DNA of 64,000 bases from Rotaria socialis (lineage: Eukaryota; Rotifera; Eurotatoria; Philodinida; Philodinidae), in contig CAJNYU010003362.1 of the NCBI GenBank assembly GCA_905331475.1, forward strand, positions 8,411 to 72,410, given 5' to 3'. This document shows, piece by piece, positions 24,901 through 36,470 of this stretch (positions are counted from its first letter, which is position 1; every line of letters starts with the position of its first letter). The position numbers were made by a program, and so were the translations under genes. The notes beneath the pieces were generated by a model. That model had not been told where the DNA came from and did no database searches. It was given only the letters and a program-made list of their open reading frames with translations.

Positions 24901-27900
24901 TCGTCGAAACAGACAATGCTGATGAAGGAGATATCATTATGCGTATATTAAGGTAATATTAAAAACCTTAAAAAGAAACCTTAGTAACTGATATTTGATT
25001 TTTTTCAATTCTTATGAAACGATTATAACTCGAGAAGAAAATGAGCTCAAAGAGATAGAATACATTTGATGACCTTTTCTTTGTAAGACGTGTTTGTATC
25101 ATTTTTAGTGTTCTTGTCAATTGTCATAATCATCTTCTGCAAATGCTCGAAGCAGAAATAAACGAACATGGCGATGCGCTTGGTTTAGGTTCATTGAAAG
25201 ATATTATCAATGAATTTCTACAGAGAGAAATATCTATTCTACAGATAAGTACAGAAAATATGGGCGTAATTACATTGAATAAAATAACTTGCCAATGGAT
25301 TGAACAACTATCTCGTGCGAGTCTCGAAAATGAAAATGATTATTTCCTAAAAATGAATTCACCATTAAAATTTAATTATCTTTATGTTCAATCGTATCTT
25401 ATTCATACATATCTTCTCTATTGTCGTATTAATTATCAGCACATCAAAGGAAAATATCAGTGTTATATTAAACGAAAAACTTCGATCGTCGACGACGACA
25501 ATGATAATACTGATGTTGAAAGACTATCAATTGATGAATGGAATCATTTAGATGAAAAAAATTTCGATCAGCTTCAGAGTGAACTAAATTTTCTTCAACG
25601 AATCATCGATGTTATTAAAAATTCCGAAGAAAGTCACTCATCAATGAAACTCTCAGAGTTTGTCCGAAATACAAATTATGACGATCGATTTGCTCAACAA
25701 TTTGAACAATATCGCATCAAAGATTTTTCTTTGTCACAAATCAAAAATGTTTATCAATTGTATGAGAAATCGATCAATCAATTTCAACATGCATATATAA
25801 ATATATCTCATTTACTTCGCGTTTTCTTAGATAAGAAACTAAGCGATGAACTCAATGAAAAATTCACTGAATCATTTATTCCTTCTGATAATCAGAATAA
25901 CAAAGATGAACTTCAAAATAATATACAAACAATAACAGAATTTTTAACTGATCTAAAAGCTACAGAAGATATGCTTGCTAGTCAATGGACTCAATCTTTT
26001 GTAGAAACATGTGAATATTTAAGTATTGAAAATTCAATCACAAAATTAATACCTAAAGAAATAAAATGCGAAAACTATGTTCCATTATGTATGCAATTAA
26101 TTGAAATACGAACTCTACTACAAGAGCGAACTATTGATATTGAAGAAAAAACTGTTGAACTCTGGAATTGCCGCTTTGATATTCCAGTTACAGATCGATT
26201 AAATAATAATAATTTTCAATTATTTCGAAATAGAAACGATGATCTTCCATCTAGTGACCCGGATCCGTCAGTGGTCTCACAGATAACTCCACTCAATTTG
26301 TTCGATATGCTCGATGACGACGGATTTGTTGCACCTGGAGAACCCAAACTACCGATCGAACCTTCACCATATATCCCTAAGTCAATATTCAACTCTTCAG
26401 CTCTATTTAAGTTTGAGATAAAACCAATTTCATTATCTCCATCAGTTCTGTTTGAAAATAGTCGAACACACGCAAATGAATTAGCATCAAAAGAGTCCAG
26501 CAAAGATTTTGATCTTATATTGAAAGATGGTAAAACAGAAAAATATCGTTATAGACCAGAAAAACTTTATGGAAACTTGCAAAAAATCTTCAAAACAAAA
26601 AAATATGATTTTAACACAACTGCAATTATCGCTCCCGATCACGTATTAGTTAATTTTACGGAAACAAATGAAACTGAAGCATTACCTATTATAGAAGCGA
26701 AATACCGTGTCGTAGACAAAAATTTATTAATACCTGTTGTATTAGAATATGAAAATAAGGATTTTAAATATTTTGCCTCAGCAGAAGCAACGATCATTAC
26801 AATTCTTAGCCATTTTATTGTTGATCAACAATTACAATTCACATCGTCAGAAAATTATTTTAGTGTTTTTGATTCCATTGGCCGATACATGGCTGAAGAT
26901 AGTCAAATTGATAAAATTTATCGATTTGAAAAACAAACAGAAACTCATATTCGAGTTCTTCGATGTAATCAGAATATTAACATATGCTGTGAAGTAATTG
27001 TAACTGAAAACCAAGGTAACTTTTTATTTTATTGTGATAAACGATTGAAATTCTCATGTTTTGGTTTCTCTATTTTCAGATAAGACACTTAGTCAATATT
27101 TTGATTCAGTAACAACATGGAAACAGATCGATTTATGGACACAAATCATCGGTATCAACGTCATAAAACATCCAATGCAAAATTACATTTATTGGCATAC
27201 GGAACAACAAAATATCATTGATGATAATCAAACAATATCATCTACACTTGGTCAAGCTGAATCTGTCACTATTGATGTTCTCAGCAGAGAAAATTTTATA
27301 GATGTCATTCTATCCTATGATAAACTGAGTATAACGATTCGTATTCTTAAATCTACTCCAGTGTGTAATCTTTTAAACACTCCAACATATACAAATCAAT
27401 TAGGTCTAAAAATATCGCCTCAAAATTGTTCACTGGTTTTGATATTAAACGAAAATGAAAAGAAAATTCTTAATAATTTAGACATAGAAAACTCAATCAG
27501 TTACTTTGCTTCGGAGACTATTCAAACGATTCATTTTGAAATATCTATTCTTATTGAAATTACTCAATATGATAATGAAACCGAAACAAAAGAAATACCT
27601 ATTTCTCATCGAAATATAACAATCAAACAATTACTAGAAATGATTGAAATCAATGATAATCAAACATATTTAGCATCGAATGAAACTAAAATTATCCTAT
27701 TGGAACATGCAAATTTATCTACAATAAATGAAACGAAATTTGTTCTCATAAAAGAACATCAAACATGTCTCGTATCTATTGAACAATCAAGTGATACATT
27801 GGTAGCAATTGATGATGATACCATGAGAAATCAACGATATATTATTAATGCTGTTGTAGATGATGTTTATAAACAAAATAAAACTATCGATCAAAATCAA

Positions 27901-28497
27901 TATCTTGTTTATGATAATGATATTGTTCCATCACGTGAAACATTATTGAGTTTACTTCTTGATATCAAAACTTCGTCTATTGAGTTTAACTTAAGCAGTG
28001 AGAAACGACCAGCAAATGTGACGGTGAAAAGTGATGAACACAATATTCGAATTCAATTTCAATGTGAATCATCGATGTCTATGGGTCGTATTCATCAAAT
28101 TGTTTGTCAACTATGGAAATTAAAAAGTCAACTGTTTAGTTTAACTCTAGCTGATGATGCAAATGTTGACGTTGATGATGAACTAAAAGACATCGATGAA
28201 TCTACCAATAACTTTGAATTCAAATTGATTTCGATTGCTGATGTCAAATGTAAGATAACTTATCAGAATGAAGTCATTATGCTTTCAACCACAGACGACA
28301 CAATTCTATCGACAATTATGAAAGAAGTTTTAGAAAAATTATTGATTCCATTAGATGATATAGATTTATACGAATTGCAATGCATTTATGATTTAGATCA
28401 ATCAGTTAATATTGATCTTGATGATACCATCGCTTACATTCGTTCATCTTTACCAGATGACTTGAATATTATACCAATGCAGTTACAAAAGAACTGA
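9948..28497 (+). CDS. Giant RNF213-like AAA+ protein lacking RING and RZ
   Basis: Fifteen exons: 9948-11802, 11877-13537, 13663-14145, 14211-15215, 15286-17448, 17511-17854, 17912-17984, 18058-18269, 18329-20050, 20234-~21306, ~21505-23769, 23826-23996, 24051-24952, 25109-27015, 27080-28497. The 10/11 junction is uncertain because phases do not match with the best sites. The product is about 5,750 residues (human RNF213: 5,207). Three Walker A motifs are visible: GAAGIGKT (~1665, split by intron 4), GDTGVGKT (~2023, with Walker B VVFFDEVN ~2260) and GVPGQSKT (~2528, with Walker B VVFLDEAS ~2599); the last two match the active AAA3 and AAA4 rings of RNF213. CFPSIFLHDWDYWFLD further on is another RNF213 signature. 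The helical E3 shell and C-terminal domain are present, but no RING occurs near 22070-22160 and no RZ finger near 23826. Residues ~5100-5750 form beta-grasp-like modules. An in-frame TGA precedes the ATG by 15 nt, supporting the start. Two lesions occur: a frame change at the A9 run 12586-12594 and a TGA at 14660-14662 (TGG expected). Confidence 0.85.
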
Positions 28498-28541
28498 TAT
28501 AATAATTTGATTTTCAGTGATTGTTTTTCTTTGATTTTTCT

Positions 28542-28547
28542 AATAAA
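28542..28547 (+). promoter_or_regulatory. Polyadenylation signal AATAAA
   Basis: AATAAA lies 45 nt after the stop codon of the RNF213-like gene, a suitable position for its 3' end. Confidence 0.6.
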
Positions 28548-28712
28548 AAGATATACGTGCGATTAGAGATGTGCAAAACTAATCGCGGTCATCAGGACCG
28601 GGACCAAAAACAAATGACGGATATTCATTTTTCAACAAGTATATATATATATATATATTAACATAAAAATCAATGAAAATGCTGCTAACTATACATGAGT
28701 GGCTGGGGTTAG

Positions 28713-29619
28713 GGGTGACCCTTTATCTTTATTTTCCTTTATACTAAAGGATAAAGATAAATGAATCCGTTATCTTTAGAAAACAAACGTAGATGATTGA
28801 AAAAGCATCTATAATTTAGTTTTTTAAAGATAGATGGATCATTTACGTTTAGAAGATAATAGAAAATGATTGAAACAAAATTTATCATTTATTTTCTAAA
28901 GATAAATGAATCATTTATCTTTAGAAAATAAAGGAAAACTAAAGGAATAAATGCTTTTTATTTTCAAGTGATAATCGAGTCGAAAGTATTCTAGAATTGC
29001 AGAATTCGTGTCTTTGGAATATTCTTATCATTGGACCGATGTCTTTTGACTGAAAACAGAAACCTCTGAAGTGAAATCAACTGATACTGCTTTACTAGTA
29101 TTTTGGGGATTTTAGTTAGAAAAATATAGATTAAATTAAAACTGATACCATATTCTGAATCAGCACTACAAACTGAAGAAACCGATGTGGCTTTCGAATA
29201 TATTTTAGATAGTTAGGTTTTTAAAAAATTCATCCCTAGTCCCCCTCAGGGTTTCTCGACCAAAAATCCTAGCCGTCTAAAATATATTCGAAAGCCACAT
29301 CGGTTTCTTCAGTTTGTAGTGCTGATTCAGAATATGGTATCAGTTTTAATTTAATCTATATTTTTCTAACTAAAATCCCCAAAATACTAGTAAAGCAGTA
29401 TCAGTTGATTTCACTTCAGAGGTTTCTGTTTTCAGTCAAAAGACATCGGTCCAATGATAAGAATATTCCAAAGACACGAATTCTGCAATTCTAGAATACT
29501 TTCGACTCGATTATCACTTGAAAATAAAAAGCATTTATTCCTTTAGTTTTCCTTTATTTTCTAACGATAAATGAATCATTTATCTGTATTTAGTAAAGTA
29601 ACACTAAATGACCACCCCA
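28713..29619. mobile_element. Foldback element with 311-bp arms
   Basis: Bases 28899-29209 are the reverse complement of 29276-29586, identical by eye over at least 250 bp, with a 66-bp loop (29210-29275). The outer parts carry several copies of the small palindrome GATAAATGAATCATTTATC. Short inverted ends (GGGGTGACC at 28712 and the complement of GGGGTGGTC ending at 29618) mark the limits. A 12-bp direct repeat GGCTGGGGTTAG flanks the unit (28701-28712 and 29620-29631) and looks like a target-site duplication. There is no coding capacity, so it is non-autonomous. The near-perfect arm identity means recent arrival or arm-to-arm conversion. The superfamily is not known to me. Confidence 0.85.
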
Positions 29620-29631
29620 GGCTGGGGTTAG

Positions 29632-30639
29632 CTTTATTAGCAAGACGTGACGATGAAAATTCTTTTGATTCATGAACGAAAAATAATTTAGGCAGAAAAT
29701 AGAAAGACAATTGTAGTGGACATTTGCCATAATTCTTCATAAGATATTCATTCTCACGATAGAATTCGTAAAAATATAGCAAAACTCACTTATACGCCAG
29801 AAATACTAATAGAACATTTAACAATAGTAAAGTCATAGTATTTATCAATCACTAATATTTTTTATTTCTATTTAAGATAAGAGCATGTTGTTTATTTTCT
29901 TAGTAATCAAATAACACATCTTATAGTCGAAGTTTCTTCGAAGGTAATAGACAAACGTATAATTGAACTGCAAATGTTTGACTTGTTTTGAACGACTCTC
30001 AGAAAGATATATTTAAAAACTTCGCCATACAATATATTATACACAGGCTGTTTTAATGATTGTCTTTATGTTCTCAATCGATGTCTTCCATTTTTATCAA
30101 CGTTGATAATTCGTATCTATGAAACTTTTAATTTAACACGAAAGATAGAAAGTACAGCAACTCTTGTTGGTTATTAAATTAATTTTGCTTTAAAAATCTA
30201 ATGGGATGCACATATTATTCCACTACTTGATGGAATGTTAAATCTTCAAGAAAACATTTATCTTCAATATACAAACTTTTATTATCATTTATCGTATTGG
30301 AATTAATCTTTCATTAAATGTTGACATTCAGAATAGTTTCGTGAAGCGAGGAATTCAATTATTTCACTAATGATACAAGATGTCCCAATAAAACGTCTGG
30401 TTGCATGCAAATCATTTGTTCTCCTAGAAAACTTTATTTCATATTTTTCTTCTCTATAAATGATGTTTTTTTTATTAAGTATTTCAATCAAAATAAATAC
30501 GATGAGAAAGTTAAGATGAATTTTAATTGATGCGCACACTAAGATTCAACAAAGCAATATATGAAAATAGAAGAAATGAGATTTAAATAATTATAATATA
30601 TTGTGATGTATGAAGAGAATATAAAACCTACAATAATAT
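29632..30639. other. AT-rich intergenic, no gene seen
   Basis: No domain or splice-supported frame was found. The minus-strand frame at 30303-30539 has no recognisable content. Confidence 0.5.
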
Positions 30640-30800
30640 AATTGAAACAACTTTTAAAGTAAATATTAAAATATTTGACAAACACATTGAACAATGATTC
30701 TTGATTCCACTAGATGATATAAATTTACATGAATTATAATGAATTGAAGATTCAGGTGATCTAAGTGATATCGATCTTGATTTTACCATCGATTCTTTTT
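30640..30800 (+). pseudogene. Remnant of an RNF213-like C-terminal tail
   Basis: Bases 30692-30795 align with 28335-28440 of the intact gene: both run from TTGATTCCA(C/T)TAGATGATATA to ATTTTACCATCG or ATGATACCATCG. A further piece near 30645-30668 aligns with 28317-28340. The copy has in-frame stops and an insertion, so it is a dead fragment of a second, tandem RNF213-like gene about 2.3 kb downstream of the first. Confidence 0.7.
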
Positions 30801-31390
30801 ATTGAATTTTTCTTTAAAACAGGCACACACGATAGAACGACTAGAATCACTGGAACAGAAACCAAAATAAGTTTACCACGACAGTGATGGAACAAATATG
30901 GTCCCACACATCTGTAATATCTTTTTTTAAAGAAAGAAGAAAACAACATGAAATTTCAAAGAAACAAAATATAACTAAGATGATTGCTATTCCTAAGAGT
31001 TTCCATCATCATTTCAAGATTGTAAATGTTTTCTTCTTCTAAAGTCTTCAAGGATGAATTATACTTTTTAATAACTTCTGCATGCATTTTGAAGCATTCA
31101 TTCGTGAAGTTATTTATTTTTATCAGAACGTAATAATGCTATAGAGAGCTTAAAAAGATATTCATACGGTAAATTTCCAGAGATAAAATACTTGATTATT
31201 GGTTATAATATCATTATGTGTTTTACTCTAATCCATCTTTAATAGTTGAAACTTCAACGAAGAAAGCTTCACATAGTTCTATTTTGAAATCGACACTTTT
31301 GCCAAAGTTTTTTTTTCCTATGCTATACAAATCTACTGCATCTATTTGTGTTATATTGACAACAACAAAAAAGTTAAAATTAAATCGAAT
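30801..31390. other. Intergenic, no gene seen
   Basis: AT-rich sequence between the gene remnant and the 3' end of the minus-strand MscL gene. No coding frame with recognisable content was found. Confidence 0.5.
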
Positions 31391-32213
31391 TTATTTTTCA
31401 AATGAAGATTGTTTTGCTAGTAGATCTCGAATTTCACATAATATTTTAACTTCATCACTTGTTTCAAGTTGTGTAGTTTCTTCTTTCTGTTTTTTTCTTA
31501 TTGCTAGTTGATGCAATTTATTAACACCTTTGATAAGAAAGAATAATGCCAATGCCATAATAAATAAAGATATTAGCGTTTGAATAAATTTTCCATAGCG
31601 AATCACGACGGGTGGTTGATCTTTGTAGACGAAATTTTTCATTTTAGCTGTTAGATTAACAAAATCAACACCACCCAATATAAGGCCAAACGGCGGTGTA
31701 ATTATATCATCGACAAATGACTGAACTACTGTAGTAAAGGCGGTACCAATAATAATACCAATTGCTAAATCAATTACACTTCCTCGAAGAGCAAATCTAT
31801 GAATTTCAATAGAACAAAGTTATAGGTGAGCGATATGAAGTTTTAATGAAATACGCGCTGATACTAATAAGTTACCGCCTGCTTATCTTATGCAGCAATG
31901 TTTAAATTAGATATCGGTTTATACAACTCATCGCCATGTAATCATTTTTGTGATCTTTTTCTCAGTTAGTTATTCTAACTTTCGTCAAATTCTAACGCAG
32001 TGAAGGTAAAAAACATGGTAAAATTGACTACGATATAATATTTGTCGAATTTTCTTAGTATTTTATTTTATCTTATCGAACAACAAATTCGAGAATGTTT
32101 TCCTAATTTAATTCAGCTGAATGTTAAACATAATTAGTGTTATGATAAAGTATAAGTACATACTGTTTGAATTCTTTACAAAAGTTGCCACAGCATCGAC
32201 CAACACCAGCCAT
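31391..32213 (-). CDS. mscL-like: Bacterial-type mechanosensitive channel MscL
   Basis: Two exons on the minus strand (32213-32164 and 31796-31391, intron 367 nt with GTATGT...TAG, phase 2) encode about 151 residues against 136 in E. coli MscL. The whole family pattern is there: the amphipathic N-terminus CKEFKQFALRGSVIDLA, pore helix TM1 with AIGIIIGTAF, the loop IITPPFGLILGGVDF, the periplasmic VVIRYGKFIQ, TM2 FIMALALFFLIKGVNKL and the C-terminal helix EVKILCEIRDLLAKQ. MscL opens a wide pore when membrane tension rises in hypo-osmotic shock. Animals are not known to use MscL, so this is a horizontal-transfer candidate. The spliceosomal intron and the duplicate next door argue that it is a resident gene and not contamination. 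The N-terminal MAGVGRCC is unlike bacteria; its cysteines could be lipidated, but that is a guess. Confidence 0.9.
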
Positions 32214-32831
32214 ATTTGTTTGAAATTTAAGTTTGTATGCTCAAAGAATATGTTATTTGATAAGGAAAGAAAAAAGATACAGAGCGAAGAATAAAATTCA
32301 TTGTATGCAAAATTATGCAACAAAAGAAAGAAAAATTCAAATGAGTGAAGCAAGAAAAAAATTATATACTTTTCAAAAATTACGAATTCTGTCGTTGAGT
32401 ATAAAAGTATTTAAAAAAAGATAATTAAAATAATGGATTGTACGAGTAGTTCAAGTTTGTGCTCGATATTAACTCAATATAATGCTTATGAATTCAAAGA
32501 AATGTGTAGAGAAAAAAGAACACTGGACTTCTATTGTTCTAGATCAGACTGCCTCAGTGTGACTGTTATTCACCCTATGGCATTTATTCATTTGAATAGT
32601 AGAATCAGTTTGATTTACATATTGAATGTGTCATATTTCAAGTTAGTTACTGACAGGCATTTCCATACAGGATGAATAAATCATTGTTCACTCTGCAACA
32701 GCCGGAAATTAAATATTCCGCAAGAAAAAGCTTGACATGTTTCTTTTTATTACGAAAACAATCCTGTAAATTATGGATCTAAGTTAATTTTAAAAAAAGA
32801 CAAATCAATATTATGATTATTATCTGGTGAA

Positions 32832-33336
32832 TCATTGTTTTGCCAATAGATCTCGAATTTCACGTAACACTTTAAGTTCGTCAGTTACATTATTATCGGA
32901 ATTGCTTTCTTTTGTTACTTTACTTCTAAGAGTAATCTTATGCAACTGATTGATTGCTTTAATAACAAAAAACAGTTACAAAGCCACCATGAATAGAGAA
33001 AGAATCGTTTGAATAAATTTTCCATAGAGAATCACTACAGACGGCTGCCCTTTGTAAACGAAATTTTTCATTTTGAGTGTTAAATTAACAAAATCAACGC
33101 CACCCATTATAAGACCCAACGGGGGTGTAATTATATCATCGACAAGTGATTGAGTTACACTAGTAAATGTGGCGTCAATTATAATGCCTATTGCTAAATC
33201 TAATATATTTCCATGAAGAGCAAATTTATTTGATGGAAACAAATTTTAAAAATAAAGTTAAGAAAGAAATAACAATAAGTACATACGCTTTGAATTCTTC
33301 ACAAAAATTCACACAACATCGACCTACACACGCCAT
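32832..33336 (-). pseudogene. Decayed tandem copy of MscL
   Basis: It has the same two-exon layout as the neighbouring copy. Exon 1 (33336-33287, MACVGRCCVNFCEEFKA) ends at GTATGT, and exon 2 (33225-32832) encodes FALHGNILDLAIGIII onward to EIRDLLAKQ. Two changes break it: the acceptor AG expected at 33227-33226 reads AA, and a TAA at 32978-32976 falls in TM2. The intron would be only 61 nt against 367 nt in the intact copy. Several residues differ from the intact copy, including GTAF becoming DATF in the pore helix. It is a dead or dying paralogue from a tandem duplication. Confidence 0.8.
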
Positions 33337-34302
33337 GTTTATCTAAACAATATACTAGTAATATCTTTACATGTCATGAGATTTTTCTACTGTGGGAGCC
33401 CGATCGAAAAATGTCTTAGGTATTCAAATGAAGAAAAAATAAATCATTAGCGAACGGAAGCATCTTTCTTCTGAAAAATAATTATAATAAATTACTAAAT
33501 AATAGAAAAAGTTGTCTCAATATTTTCTATCAAAAAATATACAACCGAGATTTGGTATACGAACATTATGCTCTTGCTTTTGTAGGGCAAATATTAATTT
33601 ATTCGATTTCCAAAATGAAAAAAGGTTTCCATAACCAATCATATTACGAAAATTCCTCTAACGTTACGTGTTGACGTGCACCGATAGATTCTATAAGTCT
33701 TACATCTGATTTTCAACTTGAACAAGTTATTAAAAATGTTTTCTTTAACAGAAAACATTATACTATCTATGCTACAAAAAAAAACGGTTAGAGACAAAAT
33801 GAAAAACGATACTCATTACTTGTTCTTGTGAAGAAATCAATCGAATGTTGATGCTATTTTATGTTAACCATGCATGTCATGTCAGAATGGCAATAGATAG
33901 CAATTACAGTCATTTGTGTCAAAATCATGATGTTAATGTTTTTTGCAACGACATAAAAACCTTAGTCGGTATGTTAAAAGGTAGCATGGCATTAAATGTA
34001 AATATCACGAGCTTGTTTATCGAACAGAAAGAAACAAATTATTTAAATATTCAAGAAAGATATTTGTGGTCTATTTTTTCAGATAAACAAATTGTAATTA
34101 TCATGAGCCATTTAATATTTCCTTTGATTTTAGTTAAAATGCAAGTGGAGATTAAAAGGAAAAAAGAAATAAAATGGCTGTATACAGAGAGTATACTCCA
34201 TATGAAAACTTATTCTTAATTTCGATATATGCAAAATGTTGACCACTCATACGGTAAGTAGCATTTCTTGACATTTCTTATTGTTCTCTCTTTCAGTTAA
34301 AA
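33337..34302. other. Intergenic, no gene supported
   Basis: The plus-strand frame 33845-34219 has no recognisable domain and is AT-rich like its surroundings. A TTTCAG acceptor at 34296 serves the next gene. Confidence 0.5.
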
Positions 34303-34491
34303 ATGGACAGTTTACGATTGTTATTGATCACTGCATTTTCTCTGTTTATTGTAGCTGCTTTTACTATTGAAACATGTGATGCGCAAAATGGATTTTGTGC
34401 TGTCCGATGCACTTTCGACGTTGCTTTTTGTATGGATAGCAGTTGTTCAACGAAGTACAGTGTATGCATGATGAAGTGCCTAAGAAAATGA
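34303..34491 (+). CDS. Small secreted cysteine-rich peptide
   Basis: The product is 62 residues. A signal peptide spans about residues 1-27 (LLLITAFSLFIVAAF, cleavage likely near CDA-QNG). The mature part is about 35 residues with six cysteines in a mirror-symmetric spacing, C-x3-C-x6-C-x4-C-x6-C-x3-C, suggesting a disulfide-bonded helical hairpin. Such peptides serve as antimicrobial or defence peptides in many animals, but I recognise no named family and assign no function. A TCTTTCAG acceptor lies 6 nt before the ATG with no visible 5' exon, fitting trans-splicing. The gene is short, but the signal peptide, the ordered cysteines and the splice site support it. Confidence 0.65.
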   Translation: MDSLRLLLITAFSLFIVAAFTIETCDAQNGFCAVRCTFDVAFCMDSSCSTKYSVCMMKCLRK

Positions 34492-34939
34492 TTAAAGTAG
34501 GGTGCATGTAATATTTAATCAAGAGAGAAAATGATCAATACTCTTGTACTTATTAAATATGATTAATAAAAAGAATATTTTAATCTTTCAAAATAAACAA
34601 GCAACGTATAAGACTAATAAATTTGAAACGAACACATGTTTAAAAATCTCTACAAACGTATGTGGCGAATGCAAACGAGTACTTACGATAGGAACTGTGA
34701 CCACGATCATTGCCTTTTCCCGCCGAATTGAATCCTATCTGTACGCTTATTTGCGTTACAATCACAGAAAAAACTATATTCTTTTGCTAGAAGTCAATAA
34801 AAATCAGAGAAACTATTTTTTATTTTCAAATTTTTCATTTGAAAACTATACGAGAACGAATCGAGTACATGAATACATCGTTTCCTTGCAAACAAACCCT
34901 ATATAATCTTTCACAAAACAATGGATTGTGCAGAATTAA
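34492..34939. other. Intergenic, no gene seen
   Basis: The 34544-34906 open frame lacks a signal, domain or sensible composition, and I do not accept it. Confidence 0.5.
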
Positions 34940-36470
34940 AGGCACCTCAACATTTTGGAAATATCTCCCTCGAATCTCATTGTTTAGTGCCCCATTTTGT
35001 TTTTGAAAGATTCGCCTCAAAAAGCTCTACAAAGCAGCATTTTTTTATTAATGAAGGTAGCAACCATTATTTGTTTGAGAGATGATACAATCAAGAGGTC
35101 CAAGATGAACAACTTCCAAATACAACTTCTGTTCGAGTTTTTTTTGATAGACTTTTTAATTCAGTTCTGCGATCAAAGCCTTCTTAGATGATAAATTTTC
35201 CCATTCGATTGCGTAAACGAATTCGTCCCATATGGAATAGTTCAACGGATTTAAATGGGGACTGTTCAAAGACTAATGATCCTTGTCGGTGAATAATGGA
35301 AATTACCCCGGCGCCACTCTTGAGTTAGATGATGGATGTTGGATTTTTCACCATCTTGTTGGAATGTCCATTGATTTCCGAAGAGAGAGTTGCTGCATTC
35401 GAACGCCGCATGAATCACTTCTTGCACGTGCTGAGCATGCTCTACGGTACCGTCCTCAAAAATGACTAATGGTGAGGCACCCTTCGAGCAGACACTGAGC
35501 CAGGCCATCACCTTTTGCGGAAACTTCTATGCCTGCTTTATGTGACTTTTTTCATTGGTTTTACCACGATTTACATCCGATACTCTATCATTTCGGCTGT
35601 TATAGACAACATCAATGTCGAACAATTTCTCATCAGAAAAGATAGTTTTCATCGTCTCTTCCTTTCGGAAATTCGTTCGAATCTATCGCAAAGCAAGCTC
35701 TCCTAGAAACTTTGCTTGTATGAAAGATATGCACTAGAATGTCCTCTATCGAATGGTGAAAATCGCAGTTCTCTATCTCTCTCCGTTTTCAATTCATTCA
35801 AAAGACAGCCACGTGCACCGACTTTTTGGATTGGTAATACTTTTGGTATGCCCTAACTATATAATATTCACACCTTGAAAAGCAAAAGTTGAGATTAGCA
35901 GATTGATTTATGTTTTATTAAGAGGAAATATATCGAGAATAATAAGAGAAAGAAGCTAGCTAGTCGATAATGCCCGATTTTGTGTGTGGGCTTGTGTTTG
36001 TGCCATATTTCCTATAAAGAAAAAAATTGAGAATTAGTTCAATACCATAAAGTACTCGAAATGACAATCTCATAAAAGGATGTGCCAATTATAGAGTAAA
36101 GCATCAGCGACATTCTCTTCATGAGTTATCATCGAAACAATATATTGACGGAACATACCTGCCTTATTTTCCACAAGACTGTTCAAATATTCTTCTCACT
36201 TCGAAGACATGATGTGGGATCATCTATAAAGGTCGTCTAAGCAAAATGTCAGATGCTTTTGACTCTCTGTTCAGACGTGTAGATGTTCCTCTAATACTTT
36301 CCTTCTCAATGCTCAAACTCAAGATCTTCTCAACAAAAACATGCAAAAATATCCGAATGCTGCTGATTTATTTGGCATTTCCGGTAAAATAAAAATCACA
36401 AAGCTTACATCCGTGTGGTGGACGCCGAGAATTGAAATTTAGAGTTGCTCACAACTTTTGAGACACCGTG
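34940..36470 (-). mobile_element. Dead Tc1/mariner transposon
   Basis: The transposase remnant is read on the minus strand from about 35840 to 35020. Segments match mariner transposases in order: FSDEKLFDID (first catalytic D), VMAW, GASPLVIFEDGTV, WTFQQDG (second D), HHLTQEW, then a degraded SPDLNPLN-type motif followed by SIWDEFV. Several stops and frame changes interrupt it. Weak inverted ends are possible: CACAACTTTTGAGACACCG near 36448 and GGCACCTCAACATTTTGG near 34942. The limits are therefore approximate. It is an old copy. Confidence 0.7.

Noticed and set aside
32108-32675. Open frames between the two MscL copies
   Set aside because: They overlap the intron or exon 1 of MscL or are AT-rich with no domain.
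33845-34219. 124-codon plus-strand frame
   Set aside because: No signal peptide, domain, splice site or coding-like composition was found.
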